From contig NZ_CP097122.1 in NCBI RefSeq assembly GCF_024029775.1, forward strand, positions 611,001 through 675,000: a stretch of DNA of 64,000 nucleotides, written 5' to 3'. A model generated the notes under the pieces. The model saw only the letters and a program-made list of their open reading frames with translations. It searched no databases and had not been told where the DNA came from. The stretch comes from Fructobacillus americanaquae (GTDB lineage Bacteria; Bacillota; Bacilli; Lactobacillales; Lactobacillaceae). Shown here piece after piece: positions 18,071 through 27,469 of the stretch (position 1 is the stretch's first letter; each line of letters opens with the position of its first letter). Made by a program: the position numbers and the translations under genes.

Positions 18071-18670
18071 TTATCCTAACGGATTTTTCCAATCCTTTGG
18101 TCGGCCCAACGCCCCATACTGCAAAAACAATTGAAGGCCCTCAATTTCTTCCTTACTGAGATCTTCTTCCATCTCGGCCAGATAGGTAAAGGCCCACGAA
18201 ATCACCATCAACATTATGTTATCACTAGCCGGCGTATTAATTTCACCACTTGCTCGTCCCTTTTTAATCAGGGTCGATATCAAGGACATTTGCGTATTAT
18301 ATAAGTAATCATAAACAATCCTGGAATGCTTAATCACCCGTTGAAATTCAACAAAAATATTCTCACCTAAGAGCTCTTCACACTCTTCCTGCTCCTGTTT
18401 AAAAGCATTAATAATTTTGGCAAAGTTCGTCTCTGGGCCTTCTGCCATCATGACAATCGGCTCAAATCGTTTATGGTAAAAGTCCAAAACAACTTGTTCG
18501 GTTAGCTCCTCTTTGGTCGGAAAGTACTTATACATGGTGACAATTGAAATATCTGCTTTTGAGCTAACGTCCTTCATACTAGTTGCCCGAATCCCCTGAT
18601 GTGTCATCAGTTCTGTGGCGGCAGCTAAGATCTTCTGCCGGTTTAATTGTTTTAATTCTTCTCTTTTCAC
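18071..18670 (-). CDS. TetR-family regulator divergent from an ABC transporter
   Basis: About 199 residues from the GTG at 18670, chosen because AAGGAG lies ten bases upstream and a consensus-like TATAAT lies upstream again. The longer open frame to 18727 would place the start before that -10 box. The N-terminal helix-turn-helix runs about residues 12-58 (ILAAATELMTHQGI, DISIVTMYKYFPTKEEL). The C-terminal ligand domain is not assignable. Divergence from the MacB-like transporter with an inverted repeat between them indicates it represses that transporter. Confidence 0.85.
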   Translation of the reverse strand: MKREELKQLNRQKILAAATELMTHQGIRATSMKDVSSKADISIVTMYKYFPTKEELTEQVVLDFYHKRFEPIVMMAEGPETNFAKIINAFKQEQEECEELLGENIFVEFQRVIKHSRIVYDYLYNTQMSLISTLIKKGRASGEINTPASDNIMLMVISWAFTYLAEMEEDLSKEEIEGLQLFLQYGALGRPKDWKNPLG

Positions 18671-18724
18671 AGGGTTTTGTCTCCTTGGTCGATAATTTAT
18701 TTTATTATAGGTTGACTTTATTTT

Positions 18725-18767
18725 CAATAAAAGGTTTAATATGACTTAACAATATTAAAGTTTATTG
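18725..18767. promoter_or_regulatory. Candidate TetR operator between divergent genes
   Basis: Inverted repeat with arms CAATAAA..TTTAATAT and ATATTAAA..TTTATTG around a nine-base centre; the two arms differ by two bases in spacing. It ends 13 bases before the ABC transporter start and overlaps the region expected to hold both promoters. Confidence 0.55.
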
Positions 18768-18780
18768 TGAAAGGACACGT

Positions 18781-20748
18781 ATGGCATATTTAGAATTAAA
18801 GAACATTAGGAAATCCTATTTCCTCGGGAAGGAAGAATTTCCCGTTCTCAAAGGCATCGATTTAAACTTCGATCTTGGCGACTTCGTTTCCATCCTGGGT
18901 GAATCCGGTGGTGGTAAGTCAACACTGATGAACATTATTGGTGGGCTTGACCGTAACTTCTCTGGTGAAGTTTTGGTCAAGGGCAAGTTGCTAGACCACA
19001 AGCAAGAAAAGGAATTAGATCGTTACCGTCGGGAAACGATTGGCTACATTTACCAGTCTTATAACCTGGTTTCACACCTATCCGTCTTAGACAACGTCTT
19101 AGTTTCATTAGACATGACGACGTTAAACAAGAAGGAACGCGAAAGCCGAGCCAAGGAACTTTTGCAAAAGGTTGGTTTGGAAAAACAAATCAAAAAGTAT
19201 CCAAACCAGCTATCTGGTGGCCAAAAGCAACGTGTCGCCATCGCCCGTGCATTAGCTTCCGACCCTAAGGTCATTATTGCCGATGAACCGACCGGAGCCT
19301 TAGATGCCGAAAACACAACCGAAGTACTGGAATTGTTAAACGACATCGCCAAAGAAGGTCGTTTGGTCATTACCGTTACCCACTCGCAGGCAGTTGCCGA
19401 TGCCGGAACACGAATTGTGCGTTTGGCCGATGGTCAAATCGAATCCGACGAGCGTCTCAAGCCTGCCTTTGCAACAACCGATAAAGAAATGCTTGGTTCC
19501 CGTCCATTACCTTTGATGGCCAGCATCCGAACTGCTGCTAAACATTTTAAGTACAACATCAAGCATAATTCATTAATTATCTTGGGAACAGCGATCGGCT
19601 TGTTTGCCGTAGTCCTATTCTCAGGTCTTGGAAATGGAATTTCCGGCTATATTGGTGATCAAATTGCCAAGGTAGCCAACCCACAGTCGGTAACCGTCTC
19701 CCGCTATAGCAAGGAGACCGATGGTGAATCAAATGCTGCCGTCCTACTTGGCGGTGGTAGCAAGCAAGCCTTTACCGCCGACCAAATTAAGCAAATCAAA
19801 GACACTTCACATGTGTCAAAGGTTGAAAACTCTTATAGCGCTACCAACGTCAATACAACTTATAACGGTAAATCAGCAACGGTTACTTCATTGACCAACT
19901 GGACTTCAGAAGATACGACCGACTCAATCAAAGCCGGTAATGCACCGAAGGAAAATGAAGTGCTCTTAGACGAAACAACCGTGACAAAGCGCCTTGGTTT
20001 TAGTAACTATAAGGATGCTATCGGTAAGGAAGTCACGATGACTTACCAAGTCCAAAACGGACAGTCGGCTACTCCAGTGACATTCACTGCTAAAATTGCC
20101 GGTGTGACAAAGGCTAACAGCCAAGGTATCGCACAAGGATTAACCAGCACACAAACCATACAAGCTGCAATGGAAAAGTCTGGCCTATCAACTGCCCCAA
20201 CGTCATTGAACTTGAAGGTTGATAATATGGACAACGTTAAGGCAACTACGAAGAAGATTGATCAAATCAAGGACAGCTCTTCTAACCGTCTTTACAAAAC
20301 TTCTTCCGTTATGAGTATCATTGATCAAGCTCAGACTTACGTTAACTTAGCAACCAACGTTTTGGCCACTATCGCTGGTATTTCATTAATTGTTTCAGCA
20401 TTGATGATTATCGTCACGATGTACATGTCGGTTTCAGCTCGAACTAAGGAAATCGGTATTCTGCGTGCCATTGGTGAATCAAAGGGTGACATCCAATGGT
20501 TGTTCATTACTGAATCATTAATCACTGGCCTGATTTCAGCAATCTTTGCCACTGGTTTGGCCTTCTTGGTCGAAGCCGGTATCAACGCTGCCTTGAAGGG
20601 GACTGCAGATTACGCCTTCGTTCAGATTACTGCCGGTAATGTCACAACAGCCTTCGTCTTAGCAATCTTGATTTCATTGTTGGCTGCTATGCTACCAGCC
20701 CGTCGAGCTTCTAAGTTGAACCCAATCGATGCCTTATCAGCTGACTAA
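18781..20748 (+). CDS. ABC transporter, fused ATPase-permease (MacB-like)
   Basis: A 655-residue protein. Residues about 1-230 are an ATPase with Walker A GESGGGKSTLMN, signature [15 protein letters not shown] and Walker [13 protein letters not shown]. Residues about 250-655 are a permease with one membrane segment, a large extracellular domain (about 285-500) and three C-terminal segments of the FtsX type (SARTKEIGILRAIGESKGDI). This four-segment layout is that of MacB-type transporters that move antimicrobial peptides or macrolides rather than classical pumps. SD AAAGGA precedes the ATG. It is monocistronic and probably controlled by the divergent TetR. Confidence 0.9.
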   Translation: MAYLELKNIRKSYFLGKEEFPVLKGIDLNFDLGDFVSILGESGGGKSTLMNIIGGLDRNFSGEVLVKGKLLDHKQEKELDRYRRETIGYIYQSYNLVSHLSVLDNVLVSLDMTTLNKKERESRAKELLQKVGLEKQIKKYPNQLSGGQKQRVAIARALASDPKVIIADEPTGALDAENTTEVLELLNDIAKEGRLVITVTHSQAVADAGTRIVRLADGQIESDERLKPAFATTDKEMLGSRPLPLMASIRTAAKHFKYNIKHNSLIILGTAIGLFAVVLFSGLGNGISGYIGDQIAKVANPQSVTVSRYSKETDGESNAAVLLGGGSKQAFTADQIKQIKDTSHVSKVENSYSATNVNTTYNGKSATVTSLTNWTSEDTTDSIKAGNAPKENEVLLDETTVTKRLGFSNYKDAIGKEVTMTYQVQNGQSATPVTFTAKIAGVTKANSQGIAQGLTSTQTIQAAMEKSGLSTAPTSLNLKVDNMDNVKATTKKIDQIKDSSSNRLYKTSSVMSIIDQAQTYVNLATNVLATIAGISLIVSALMIIVTMYMSVSARTKEIGILRAIGESKGDIQWLFITESLITGLISAIFATGLAFLVEAGINAALKGTADYAFVQITAGNVTTAFVLAILISLLAAMLPARRASKLNPIDALSAD

Positions 20749-20783
20749 GCTTTCCTCATGGAATGAATTAATAAATAATAATG

Positions 20784-20818
20784 AACCTCAGAATTGCAGC
20801 ACAGTTCTGGGGTTTTTA
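20784..20818 (+). terminator. Terminator of the MacB-like gene
   Basis: CCTCAGAA/TTCTGGGG stem with a G-T pair, followed by a T-run. Confidence 0.75.
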
Positions 20819-21236
20819 TGATGGCAAATGCAGGAATGGAGGGTCTCGGCTATTGCCGGAACGGCCCTAATGTTATTAGTAGACTCGCTTCCAGTTCTCA
20901 AAAAACATCAATTGTTGCAGAGAATTATTAATACGTCTACAGACCAAGTTTATCAAGCGAAGTAATCCTAAAGAATCCTTTCAATATCAAAAAACACAAT
21001 ATAACAGCGAAAAGAGTCGATGGCATTGAACCCTAAATTTGGTTAGCAACGTGTTTATAATAAAACTTAAAAATTACTTTTTGTTGGACGCTAGGATCGC
21101 AAGATACTCCTCAAATCCCATCATTTTTAGCTTGAGTATTTCAAGCTCGTTGGTTTTAAAATCAATTTCCCTTATCTTTTTATTATAATTAAATGATAAA
21201 ATAATAGAAAGATTTTAATCAAGGGGAGAAGCTAGA
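20819..21236. other. Intergenic region with short degenerate ORFs
   Basis: No intact gene. On the plus strand 20828-20965 is open for 45 codons, with a hydrophobic stretch GTALMLLVDSLPVL but no good SD. On the minus strand a charged 39-codon stretch ending at 21074 (KMMGFEEYLAILASNKK at its end) has no start codon. Both look like remnants of lost genes. Confidence 0.45.
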
Positions 21237-21392
21237 ATGAAAAATAGGTTTTGGATTTTCAAATGGAAAAAGTACAACAAAAAACTAACTCGTAATAACT
21301 CGGACACTCACACTTATTCTCGCTCAAGACATGGTTTATTCAAATCCACACTGCACCAAACATTATCAATCAAAGTGAGGTATCAATCATGA
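21237..21392 (+). CDS. Small basic peptide, overlapping the MFS start
   Basis: An ATG preceded by AAGGGGAGAA opens a 51-codon frame for a strongly basic peptide beginning MKNRFWIFKWKKYNKKL. Its stop codon TGA overlaps the ATG of the MFS gene (ATGA at 21389-21392), so the two are translationally coupled. No family is recognised. It may be an exported peptide, a regulatory leader peptide, or just a translated upstream frame. No signal peptide or double-glycine leader is visible. Confidence 0.45.
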   Translation: MKNRFWIFKWKKYNKKLTRNNSDTHTYSRSRHGLFKSTLHQTLSIKVRYQS

Positions 21393-22614
21393 TTAATTTA
21401 TTACGCAATCAAGCATTTCGAGGATTAAGTCTAAGTACATTTTTCCAAGTTATTGGCATTAGCTTCTTTAATATTGTTCTGCTACTAATGGCCAAAAATA
21501 CCAAAATGCCATCTTTTTGGGTTTCAGTAGTATCAATCGCAACAGTCCTACCTGGAATTACTTCTATTTTTCTTGGCAAAATTTCAAGCAGTATCAAAAA
21601 TAAGACCAAGTGGGTTATCCTTCTGACCTTAACTCAAAGTCTATTTTTCGGAATACTAGCTGTTCTATTTTTTACGACGGACCAATATATTGCCTCCGCC
21701 ATCATCGTTAATCTATTGTCGGATATTATTGGAGTCGTCATTAGCTTGATGAAAATGCCAATTATTCAAAATAAGGTTGCTGGAGAAAATCAGCAACAGG
21801 CGCTAGGCTTGTACCAGAGTATTTCCTTAATCATGGAGCCGGTTGGTCAAGGAATTGGCGTTAGTTATATGATGGCGACCCATAACTACGTGGTAGGGAG
21901 TATCATTAATGCCGTCACTTTACTGATTTCTGCCTGTATTTTATTTATCCATCGTCATGATCTAACATATGAAGAAAAAATGTAGCAGATGGTAATGATC
22001 ACAAAATTAAAATTCGGACGGTACTTCATTTATTTTCCGATATAACCGCAGTTCCAATTTTTAACATTTTATTATCGATTATTTTAGTTAATGCCTTAGG
22101 CACTAGTATTGATGGTATTTTAAACTTATATATCTTAGACAATCCTACGGTTTCTCCATTTCATTTTGGTACAACTATTTTACTAATCAACATCACCTTT
22201 GTTTTAGGTAGTATTTTAGGGTCAATTACCGTTAACGACATCCTCAAAAAGGCCAGCATTAAAACGTTAATTACCCTGGCTTCAAGCATCCTCTTCTTGC
22301 TCTACGTTGTCCTATTATTAAATCTCAATATCATACTAATCTTAATAGTAGCTTTTTCTATTACGTATATCACGGGAAAGGTGAATCCTAAATTATATGC
22401 ACTGTTAATGAAAAATAGTGATTCTAAGTCCCTCAGTATCATATTAGGCGTATTAAATAGTGTGTTAACGGTTGCAGCCCCAATCGGAAGTATTATTTTA
22501 GTTGGCGGTTACCCCATTTTTGGAAAATTACCAATCCTTTTATTATCGATGGTTGTCTCAATAAGCGTTATTATTTTGATTCAGAAAAGAACCGGTCCCC
22601 GGCTGCAAAAATAA
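21389..22614 (+). pseudogene. MFS transporter, single-base frameshift
   Basis: A major facilitator protein of the MefA-like drug/peptide exporter type. The first half (198 codons, six membrane segments) ends at a TAG at 21985. Adding one A to the run of six A at about 21975-21980 turns the end into EEKNVADGN and continues through the second six membrane segments to 22614, giving about 408 residues, normal for the family. The span is one base short of a multiple of three. Codon and AT content are higher than in neighbouring genes, which may indicate acquisition. The substrate is unknown. Confidence 0.82.
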
Positions 22615-22675
22615 CAGAAACTATCACCGGTAATTGCTTTCGTTTCAAAGAAACCAACTGTCACATGTAGGGCAC

Positions 22676-22712
22676 AAAAAAAGCACCAACCACAATCGGT
22701 TGGTGCTTTTCC
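22676..22712. terminator. Bidirectional terminator between MFS and rpsI
   Basis: AAAAGCACCAACC/GGTTGGTGCTTTT with a six-base loop and runs on both sides. Confidence 0.9.
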
Positions 22713-22741
22713 ATTTTTCTCGTAAAACGATAATGTCAAGA

Positions 22742-23137
22742 TTAACGCTTTGAGAATTGTGAAGCCTTACGGGCCTTCTTCAAACCTGGCTTCTTACGTT
22801 CCTTCATACGAGCATCACGGGTCAAAAGACCAGCTTGCTTCAATGCAGGACGGAAGTCTGGGTCAACAACGAGTAATGCACGGGCGATACCGTGACGAGT
22901 GGCTCCGGCTTGACCAGAGAAACCACCACCATTAACGTTAACCAAAACGTCATAGTTACCCAATGTATCTGTAGCGTTGAATGGTTGCAAAACAACTTCA
23001 CGCAAGTTAGGGAAAGGAATGTAGTCTTCGATTGACTTGCCATTCATAGTGATGGCACCGTTACCAGGAACCAAACGGACCCGAGCAACTGAGTTCTTAC
23101 GACGACCAGTTCCGGCATATTGTACTGCTGCAGTCAT
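22742..23137 (-). CDS. rpsI: 30S ribosomal protein S9
   Basis: A 131-residue protein with the S9 N-terminus [15 protein letters not shown] and the basic C-terminus [17 protein letters not shown] that reaches the ribosomal P site. Full family length. It is second gene of the rplM-rpsI unit, 18 bases after rplM, ending in the shared terminator. Confidence 0.98.
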   Translation of the reverse strand: MTAAVQYAGTGRRKNSVARVRLVPGNGAITMNGKSIEDYIPFPNLREVVLQPFNATDTLGNYDVLVNVNGGGFSGQAGATRHGIARALLVVDPDFRPALKQAGLLTRDARMKERKKPGLKKARKASQFSKR

Positions 23138-23155
23138 ATTATCGGCACTCCTTTC

Positions 23156-23599
23156 TTAGACCAACTTGTTGATGTCAAGTACTTCAGGCTTCTGAGCAGC
23201 ATGGTTGTGATCTGCTCCAGCGTATACGTGCAGGTTCAAACCTTGCTTACGTCCCAAAGATGTCTTAGGCAACATACCCTTGATTGACAATTCCAACAAC
23301 TTTTCTGGATCATATTGACGGTAGTTACCGGCAGTACGTTCCTTCAATCCACCTGGGTGGTTTGAGTGATGGTAGTAAATCTTGTCAGTTGCCTTCTTAC
23401 CAGTCAACTTTACTTCACCAGCATTGATGATGATGACATTGTCACCCATATCAACGTTAGGTGTGAAAGTTGGCTTGTTCTTACCACGCAAAATAGAAGC
23501 AACTACTGTTGACAAACGTCCCAAAACGACGTCCTTGGCATCAATGATGTACCACTTCTTTTCGATTTCGCTAGGCTTTGCTAAAAATGTTGTACGCAT
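23156..23599 (-). CDS. rplM: 50S ribosomal protein L13
   Basis: A 147-residue protein with typical L13 features: [19 protein letters not shown] near the N-terminus and [21 protein letters not shown] near the C-terminus. First gene of rplM-rpsI. In most Firmicutes this pair follows truA directly; here 1.4 kb with other genes separates them and the pair has its own consensus promoter and a structured leader. Confidence 0.98.
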   Translation of the reverse strand: MRTTFLAKPSEIEKKWYIIDAKDVVLGRLSTVVASILRGKNKPTFTPNVDMGDNVIIINAGEVKLTGKKATDKIYYHHSNHPGGLKERTAGNYRQYDPEKLLELSIKGMLPKTSLGRKQGLNLHVYAGADHNHAAQKPEVLDINKLV

Positions 23600-23618
23600 G
23601 GCGCGCTCCTTTGATTAG

Positions 23619-23690
23619 TTGTTTACATGCTAGGTCGTTCCTTACCTAACTTTTACAATAAGTTTCCGGGGCTTATCGTGAGGTAAACAA
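23619..23690 (-). ncRNA. Candidate L13 leader (ribosomal protein autoregulation)
   Basis: The rplM leader can fold into a closed structure: TTGTTTAC pairs with GTAAACAA at its two ends (23683-23690 and 23619-23626), with an inner TAGGT/ACCTA hairpin. Bacilli are known to have an L13-binding leader at this position. The match to that family is inferred from position and fold, not from a covariance search. Confidence 0.5.
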
Positions 23691-23701
23691 TACCAATAAC
23701 C

Positions 23702-23730
23702 ATTATAGCGACTAGGGCTTGTACTGTCAA
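23702..23730 (-). promoter_or_regulatory. Promoter of rplM-rpsI
   Basis: Full consensus on the minus strand: TTGACA (23725-23730), 17-base spacer, TATAAT (23702-23707). Confidence 0.92.
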
Positions 23731-23856
23731 TTATTTTCCCGAATTTCTTACTGATTTTCCATCAATAAAATCAGTTCTATTCAAACTCATTTTCTTCAGA
23801 AAAGGATCACAAAAATTCTAATGTTCCCTTTTATGTTACAAAATATTTAATTTAAT

Positions 23857-23886
23857 GTGACAAATGAGTCATTGTCGTGTTATAGT
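23857..23886 (+). promoter_or_regulatory. Promoter of the small secreted protein
   Basis: GTGACA, 18-base spacer, TATAGT. This lies over the upstream GTG of the open frame and so supports the internal ATG at 23908 as the real start. Confidence 0.6.
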
Positions 23887-23907
23887 ACCTTTATAGGAGG
23901 AATCCGT

Positions 23908-24141
23908 ATGCTACATCTTAGAGATATATGGAAAACAAAGCCCTTCTGGATTTTTATCGCTTTAATGAGCTTAATCGTCCTTGGTGGTAACACTGCCATT
24001 GCTTCAGCTGGGCCAAACACCCTGCAACAGCAGCAACAAGCCCCCACCAAGTTCGCTCAACCAAGCACACCAATTACAAATATCAGTACTAAATACATCC
24101 TGATGAGGCAGGTAGATATCGCAAGCAAACATGCTGAGTAA
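23908..24141 (+). CDS. Small secreted or membrane-anchored protein, perhaps truncated
   Basis: A 77-residue protein with SD AGGAGG eight bases before the ATG. The N-terminus is basic (HLRDIWKTK), followed by a hydrophobic segment (about 13-28) and ASAG, which fits a signal peptide; the mature part starts with a glutamine run LQQQQQAP and is Pro/Thr-rich. No family is recognised. In a different frame just downstream (24174-24296) is a 40-codon open stretch that looks protein-like (SAGYPNAARFADKDKLEID), so this may be the 5' end of a decayed larger exported protein. Confidence 0.5.
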   Translation: MLHLRDIWKTKPFWIFIALMSLIVLGGNTAIASAGPNTLQQQQQAPTKFAQPSTPITNISTKYILMRQVDIASKHAE

Positions 24142-24357
24142 TATGAGTGCCATTGGTTTGCTTTTACGACTGACAAAATCCAGATTCAATCATCGAAAGT
24201 GCTGGCTACCCGAATGCTGCCCGGTTTGCTGATAAAGACAAATTGGAGATTGATACTCTTCTCCCCGTCATTTCCATTAGTAAACCGTCGGACTAGCCAC
24301 GACCCTCTACTTCTCCTCATTAAACTTTTCAGTTGACTGGCAGCACTGATAAAAAGG
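24142..24357 (+). other. Non-coding or degenerate stretch
   Basis: No intact ORF. Frame 3 is open without a start codon from 24174 to a TAG at 24294-24296, a possible C-terminal remnant of the preceding gene. Confidence 0.4.
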
Positions 24358-24390
24358 AGCCCCAACCATGAATAATGGTTGGGGCTTTTT
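24358..24390. terminator. Intrinsic terminator
   Basis: AGCCCCAACCAT/ATGGTTGGGGCT with a five-base loop and T-run on the plus strand; the minus strand also has T's after two bases, so it can serve the convergent split-barrel gene. Confidence 0.88.
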
Positions 24391-24482
24391 GCTGTTGCCA
24401 TTAAAATTTTTTACGATTACTCACCTGGGCTTCTCTACTGAGACCACTACACGACTTAATGAATAACTATAAGCCGCTCAAA

Positions 24483-24890
24483 TTAGGCAAAAGTCACCAC
24501 TTTAGTACCAGCATAGGCGGCTAAGCGAGCAGACTTAAAGGTTAACTCCAGCAACACTTCTTCTTCAGGATGTGGGTGGTTCTTTGAGAAGACAGGGTTA
24601 GTGAAGTAAGATTGCACATCCTGCCAAGTTTTCTTGGAACGCACCATAGTTACTTGGTTGGATTCGATTCTAGCCCCGTTTTCATTTAAAGGCGTCATGA
24701 TGGCAACTTTTGCGTTCTGGTCCAAATCAACAATCTTTGCCGTATCTGGCTGTGAAACCAGGTACCAGACGTTAGGGCGTTCTGGATCAGCCGCAAAGCC
24801 CATAATCCGCAAGCTTGGTTGATCATCTTTGGCCGTTGCCACAAAAATCAAACCCCGAGCTGCCTGAATATATTCCTCAAATAATGTCAT
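24483..24890 (-). CDS. Pyridoxamine 5'-phosphate oxidase-like flavin protein
   Basis: A 135-residue protein with the split-barrel fold expected for FMN binding: GLIFVATAKDDQPSLRIMGF near the start, then VWYLVSQPDTAKIVDLDQNAKVAI. It has the length of small general-stress-type flavin proteins rather than true PdxH, so the substrate is unknown. SD GAGGTTAAC precedes the ATG. It sits between truA and rplM, where most relatives have no gene. Confidence 0.8.
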   Translation of the reverse strand: MTLFEEYIQAARGLIFVATAKDDQPSLRIMGFAADPERPNVWYLVSQPDTAKIVDLDQNAKVAIMTPLNENGARIESNQVTMVRSKKTWQDVQSYFTNPVFSKNHPHPEEEVLLELTFKSARLAAYAGTKVVTFA

Positions 24891-24975
24891 GTTAACCTCC
24901 GTGTGTCGACTACCAGCACTTAATCAGCTAATAAAAAGTGTAAGCTGATTTTTAAAGTGAAAAAATTATCCGAAC

Positions 24976-25749
24976 TCACAAACTATTATACGCTACTTCA
25001 TCCAAATATAAACCAGCCGCTGGTGCCGTGTAACGTGCCTGTTCCCGGTCTTTGGCAGCAATCAACGCTGGAATAGCATCAACAGGCCGGCGGCCAGTGC
25101 CGATTTCCAGCAAAACACCAACCATAATGCGAATCTGGTTATACAAGAAGGCGTTGCCCTCAAAGACAAAAACAAGTTCATGCTCATCTTCTTTGACCTC
25201 AATTTCCGCTCTAGTGATGGTTCGAACGGTTGTGGTCGTTTGATTTCCAGAAGCAGCAAAGGTGGCAAAGTCATGTTCGCCAATTAAATCAGGCAGAGCC
25301 TGCTCAATTCGTTTGGGGTCCAAATGCCAGTGAAAGTGGCCAGTATAACGCCGCTTAAAAGGATCGACATAGTCCTGAGTCGAAACCCGATAATAGTAGC
25401 GCTTCTGATGTGAGGCAAAGCGGGCGTGAAAGTCATCTGAAACCTGGTCCACCTGCTTGATTAAAATATCTCTAGGTAAGATGGTATTCAAGCCCTTGCG
25501 AACGCCTGCTCCCGGGATATTAAAAGGCAGATCGAAGTGAACGACCTGACCATTGGCGTGAACGCCGGTATCGGTTCGTGAGGCCCCGACAACCTTAATC
25601 CGTTCAACGGGGTTCTTGCCCATCTGATTAACGGCCTTGATTAATTCTCCCTGAACAGTACGGTGGCGTTCCACCCCATTTTTACTTTGTACTTGAAAGC
25701 CTAAAAAATCAGACCCGTCGTAAGCGACAATCGCACGATAACGCGGCAT
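24976..25749 (-). CDS. truA: tRNA pseudouridine(38-40) synthase
   Basis: A 257-residue enzyme that makes pseudouridine at positions 38-40 of the tRNA anticodon arm. The catalytic aspartate lies in GASRTDTGVHANGQVVHF near residue 55. N-terminal AYDGSDFLGFQVQ and later NAFLYNQIRIMVGVL are typical. It lies 27 bases downstream of ecfT, the usual Firmicute order. Confidence 0.96.
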   Translation of the reverse strand: MPRYRAIVAYDGSDFLGFQVQSKNGVERHRTVQGELIKAVNQMGKNPVERIKVVGASRTDTGVHANGQVVHFDLPFNIPGAGVRKGLNTILPRDILIKQVDQVSDDFHARFASHQKRYYYRVSTQDYVDPFKRRYTGHFHWHLDPKRIEQALPDLIGEHDFATFAASGNQTTTTVRTITRAEIEVKEDEHELVFVFEGNAFLYNQIRIMVGVLLEIGTGRRPVDAIPALIAAKDREQARYTAPAAGLYLDEVAYNSL

Positions 25750-25776
25750 CGGCGGCTCCCTTCTTGCTAGTTTTAT

Positions 25777-26577
25777 TTAATTGATCCATAGTAATCCGAT
25801 AAAAAGAAGGACAAACAGTCCGGTCGCCAAAACAGCCAATAAATCCTGCTTACTAAAGGATAAGACCCGATAACGGGTCCGATTATCCGCAGATTCAAAA
25901 CCACGAACTTCCATGGCGTTGGCTAAGTCCAGTGCCCGCTGTAAGGCTCCGATAAAGAGTGGAATCAACAGGGGCAAAACGGCCTTTGACCGCTTGATCA
26001 GTGACCCAGTGGACAGTGACATCCCCCGCGACTTTTGTGCCTTCATCACCTTATCCGTTTCCAGCATCAGCAATGGCACAAAGCGTAAGGCGATTGAAAG
26101 CATCAAGGCCAGTTCAGCAACTGGTACCTTAATCACTTTTAAGGGCTTTAAGAGCGACTCGATGGCACTGGCAATGGCCGTTGGCGGTGTCGTCAGCGTT
26201 AGGGCTGTTGACATCAGAACAATCAACACAAAGCGCAAAACCACATAAAGGGCATTAACCAAGCCCGGCAGCGTAATTTTCAAAAACTGCCACTGGAACA
26301 AAACTGGTGTTCCTCCGGTAAAGAAAAGCTGGAGGCAGACGGTAAAGATGATTAACCATATCACAGGCTTAATTCCCCGCCAGTAAAGTCCAAGGCTTTG
26401 ACCCGTTAAAACCAGTGTTAAGGCCAAAAACAAAGTGGCAAGGGCATAGGCCGGCCAGGTATTAGCAAAAATTAAGAGAAAGACATACACCACCGTTACC
26501 AAAATTTTGGTTCTGGGGTCGACCCGGTAAAGCCAAGCTGTGCCGGGAATAAATTGACCAATCACAAGGTTATTCAT
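25777..26577 (-). CDS. ecfT: ECF transporter transmembrane component EcfT
   Basis: A 266-residue membrane protein of the shared energy-coupling module, which serves several vitamin-binding S subunits encoded elsewhere. Typical are the N-terminal region [19 protein letters not shown] and the coupling helix with SALRFVPLL and AQKSRGM. The ATG at 26577 is chosen since GGAGGTGACC lies just upstream; the open frame extends three codons further. It overlaps the end of ecfA2. Confidence 0.95.
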   Translation of the reverse strand: MNNLVIGQFIPGTAWLYRVDPRTKILVTVVYVFLLIFANTWPAYALATLFLALTLVLTGQSLGLYWRGIKPVIWLIIFTVCLQLFFTGGTPVLFQWQFLKITLPGLVNALYVVLRFVLIVLMSTALTLTTPPTAIASAIESLLKPLKVIKVPVAELALMLSIALRFVPLLMLETDKVMKAQKSRGMSLSTGSLIKRSKAVLPLLIPLFIGALQRALDLANAMEVRGFESADNRTRYRVLSFSKQDLLAVLATGLFVLLFIGLLWIN

Positions 26578-27469
26578 CTCGGTCACCTCCAGTCAAAGAA
26601 TTTGGCACAGTGACCTGATCCCAATCAACTTGTTCCTTGATTTGTTCAGCCAATTCGGCCACTGATTTTGGCAAATAATCAAAATGATAACCGTGGTCTT
26701 CCAGGTACTTTGCAAACGCCACTGGCTCTGGCAAATCCAAAGCATGGTCCAAGAACCACTGCCGGTCACGCAAAAAAAGCTGGTCGGGCGCTTCAATGGC
26801 TGCCACACGACCGGCCTGCATCACGACTACTTGGTCTGCAAGCGCTAGCACCTGGTCCATCTGGTGAGAAATCAAAACAACTGTCTTCTGGGCGGCCTTC
26901 AGATCCCGTAGCAAGTTCAAAAGTTCCTCTTGCCCCTTGGGATCAAGGCCAGCCGCTGGCTCATCAAAAACCATAGCTTGTGGATCCATTGCTAAGACGC
27001 CCGCCAACGCCACTCGACGCATTTGTCCACCTGAAAGATCAAAGGGCGAGTGTTGCCAAAATTCTTCCTTCAAGCCAACCTGAACCAAAGCTTTTTTTGC
27101 GAGAATTTCCGCCTCTTCAGCATTCTTGCCAAAATTCTTAGGGCCATACATGACATCTTCTAAGACCGTGCTAGCGAAAAGCTGATTTTCCGGAAATTGG
27201 AAAACCATTCCCACCTGGGCCCGAACTGGACCCAATGCCTTTTCCTTGGTTTTACTGGTGACAACTTGGTCACCAACGACAACTTGTCCACCGCTTGGCA
27301 GCAAGAGTGCATTCAAATGCTGAACTAAAGTCGACTTGCCTGAACCAGTTTGACCAACAATGGCGGTAATCTGACCGGGTTCAACCGTTAAATTAATATC
27401 GTTTAGAATCTGCTCCGAATTTTTTCCGGCGCCATAGTGAAAACTTAATCCTTCAATGTTGATAGCCAT
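26570..27469 (-). CDS. ecfA2: ECF transporter ATPase EcfA2
   Basis: A 299-residue ATPase with Walker [13 protein letters not shown], signature [19 protein letters not shown] and Walker [13 protein letters not shown]. The signature with MRR and the C-terminal extension are those of EcfA2 (CbiO2). It overlaps the ecfA1 3' end by 25 bases and the ecfT start, so the three are coupled in translation. Confidence 0.95.
   Translation of the reverse strand: MAINIEGLSFHYGAGKNSEQILNDINLTVEPGQITAIVGQTGSGKSTLVQHLNALLLPSGGQVVVGDQVVTSKTKEKALGPVRAQVGMVFQFPENQLFASTVLEDVMYGPKNFGKNAEEAEILAKKALVQVGLKEEFWQHSPFDLSGGQMRRVALAGVLAMDPQAMVFDEPAAGLDPKGQEELLNLLRDLKAAQKTVVLISHQMDQVLALADQVVVMQAGRVAAIEAPDQLFLRDRQWFLDHALDLPEPVAFAKYLEDHGYHFDYLPKSVAELAEQIKEQVDWDQVTVPNSLTGGDRDE

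Noticed and set aside
20828..20965. 45-codon ORF with a hydrophobic stretch
   Set aside because: Weak SD, no family match and no conserved context; mentioned only as a possible remnant.
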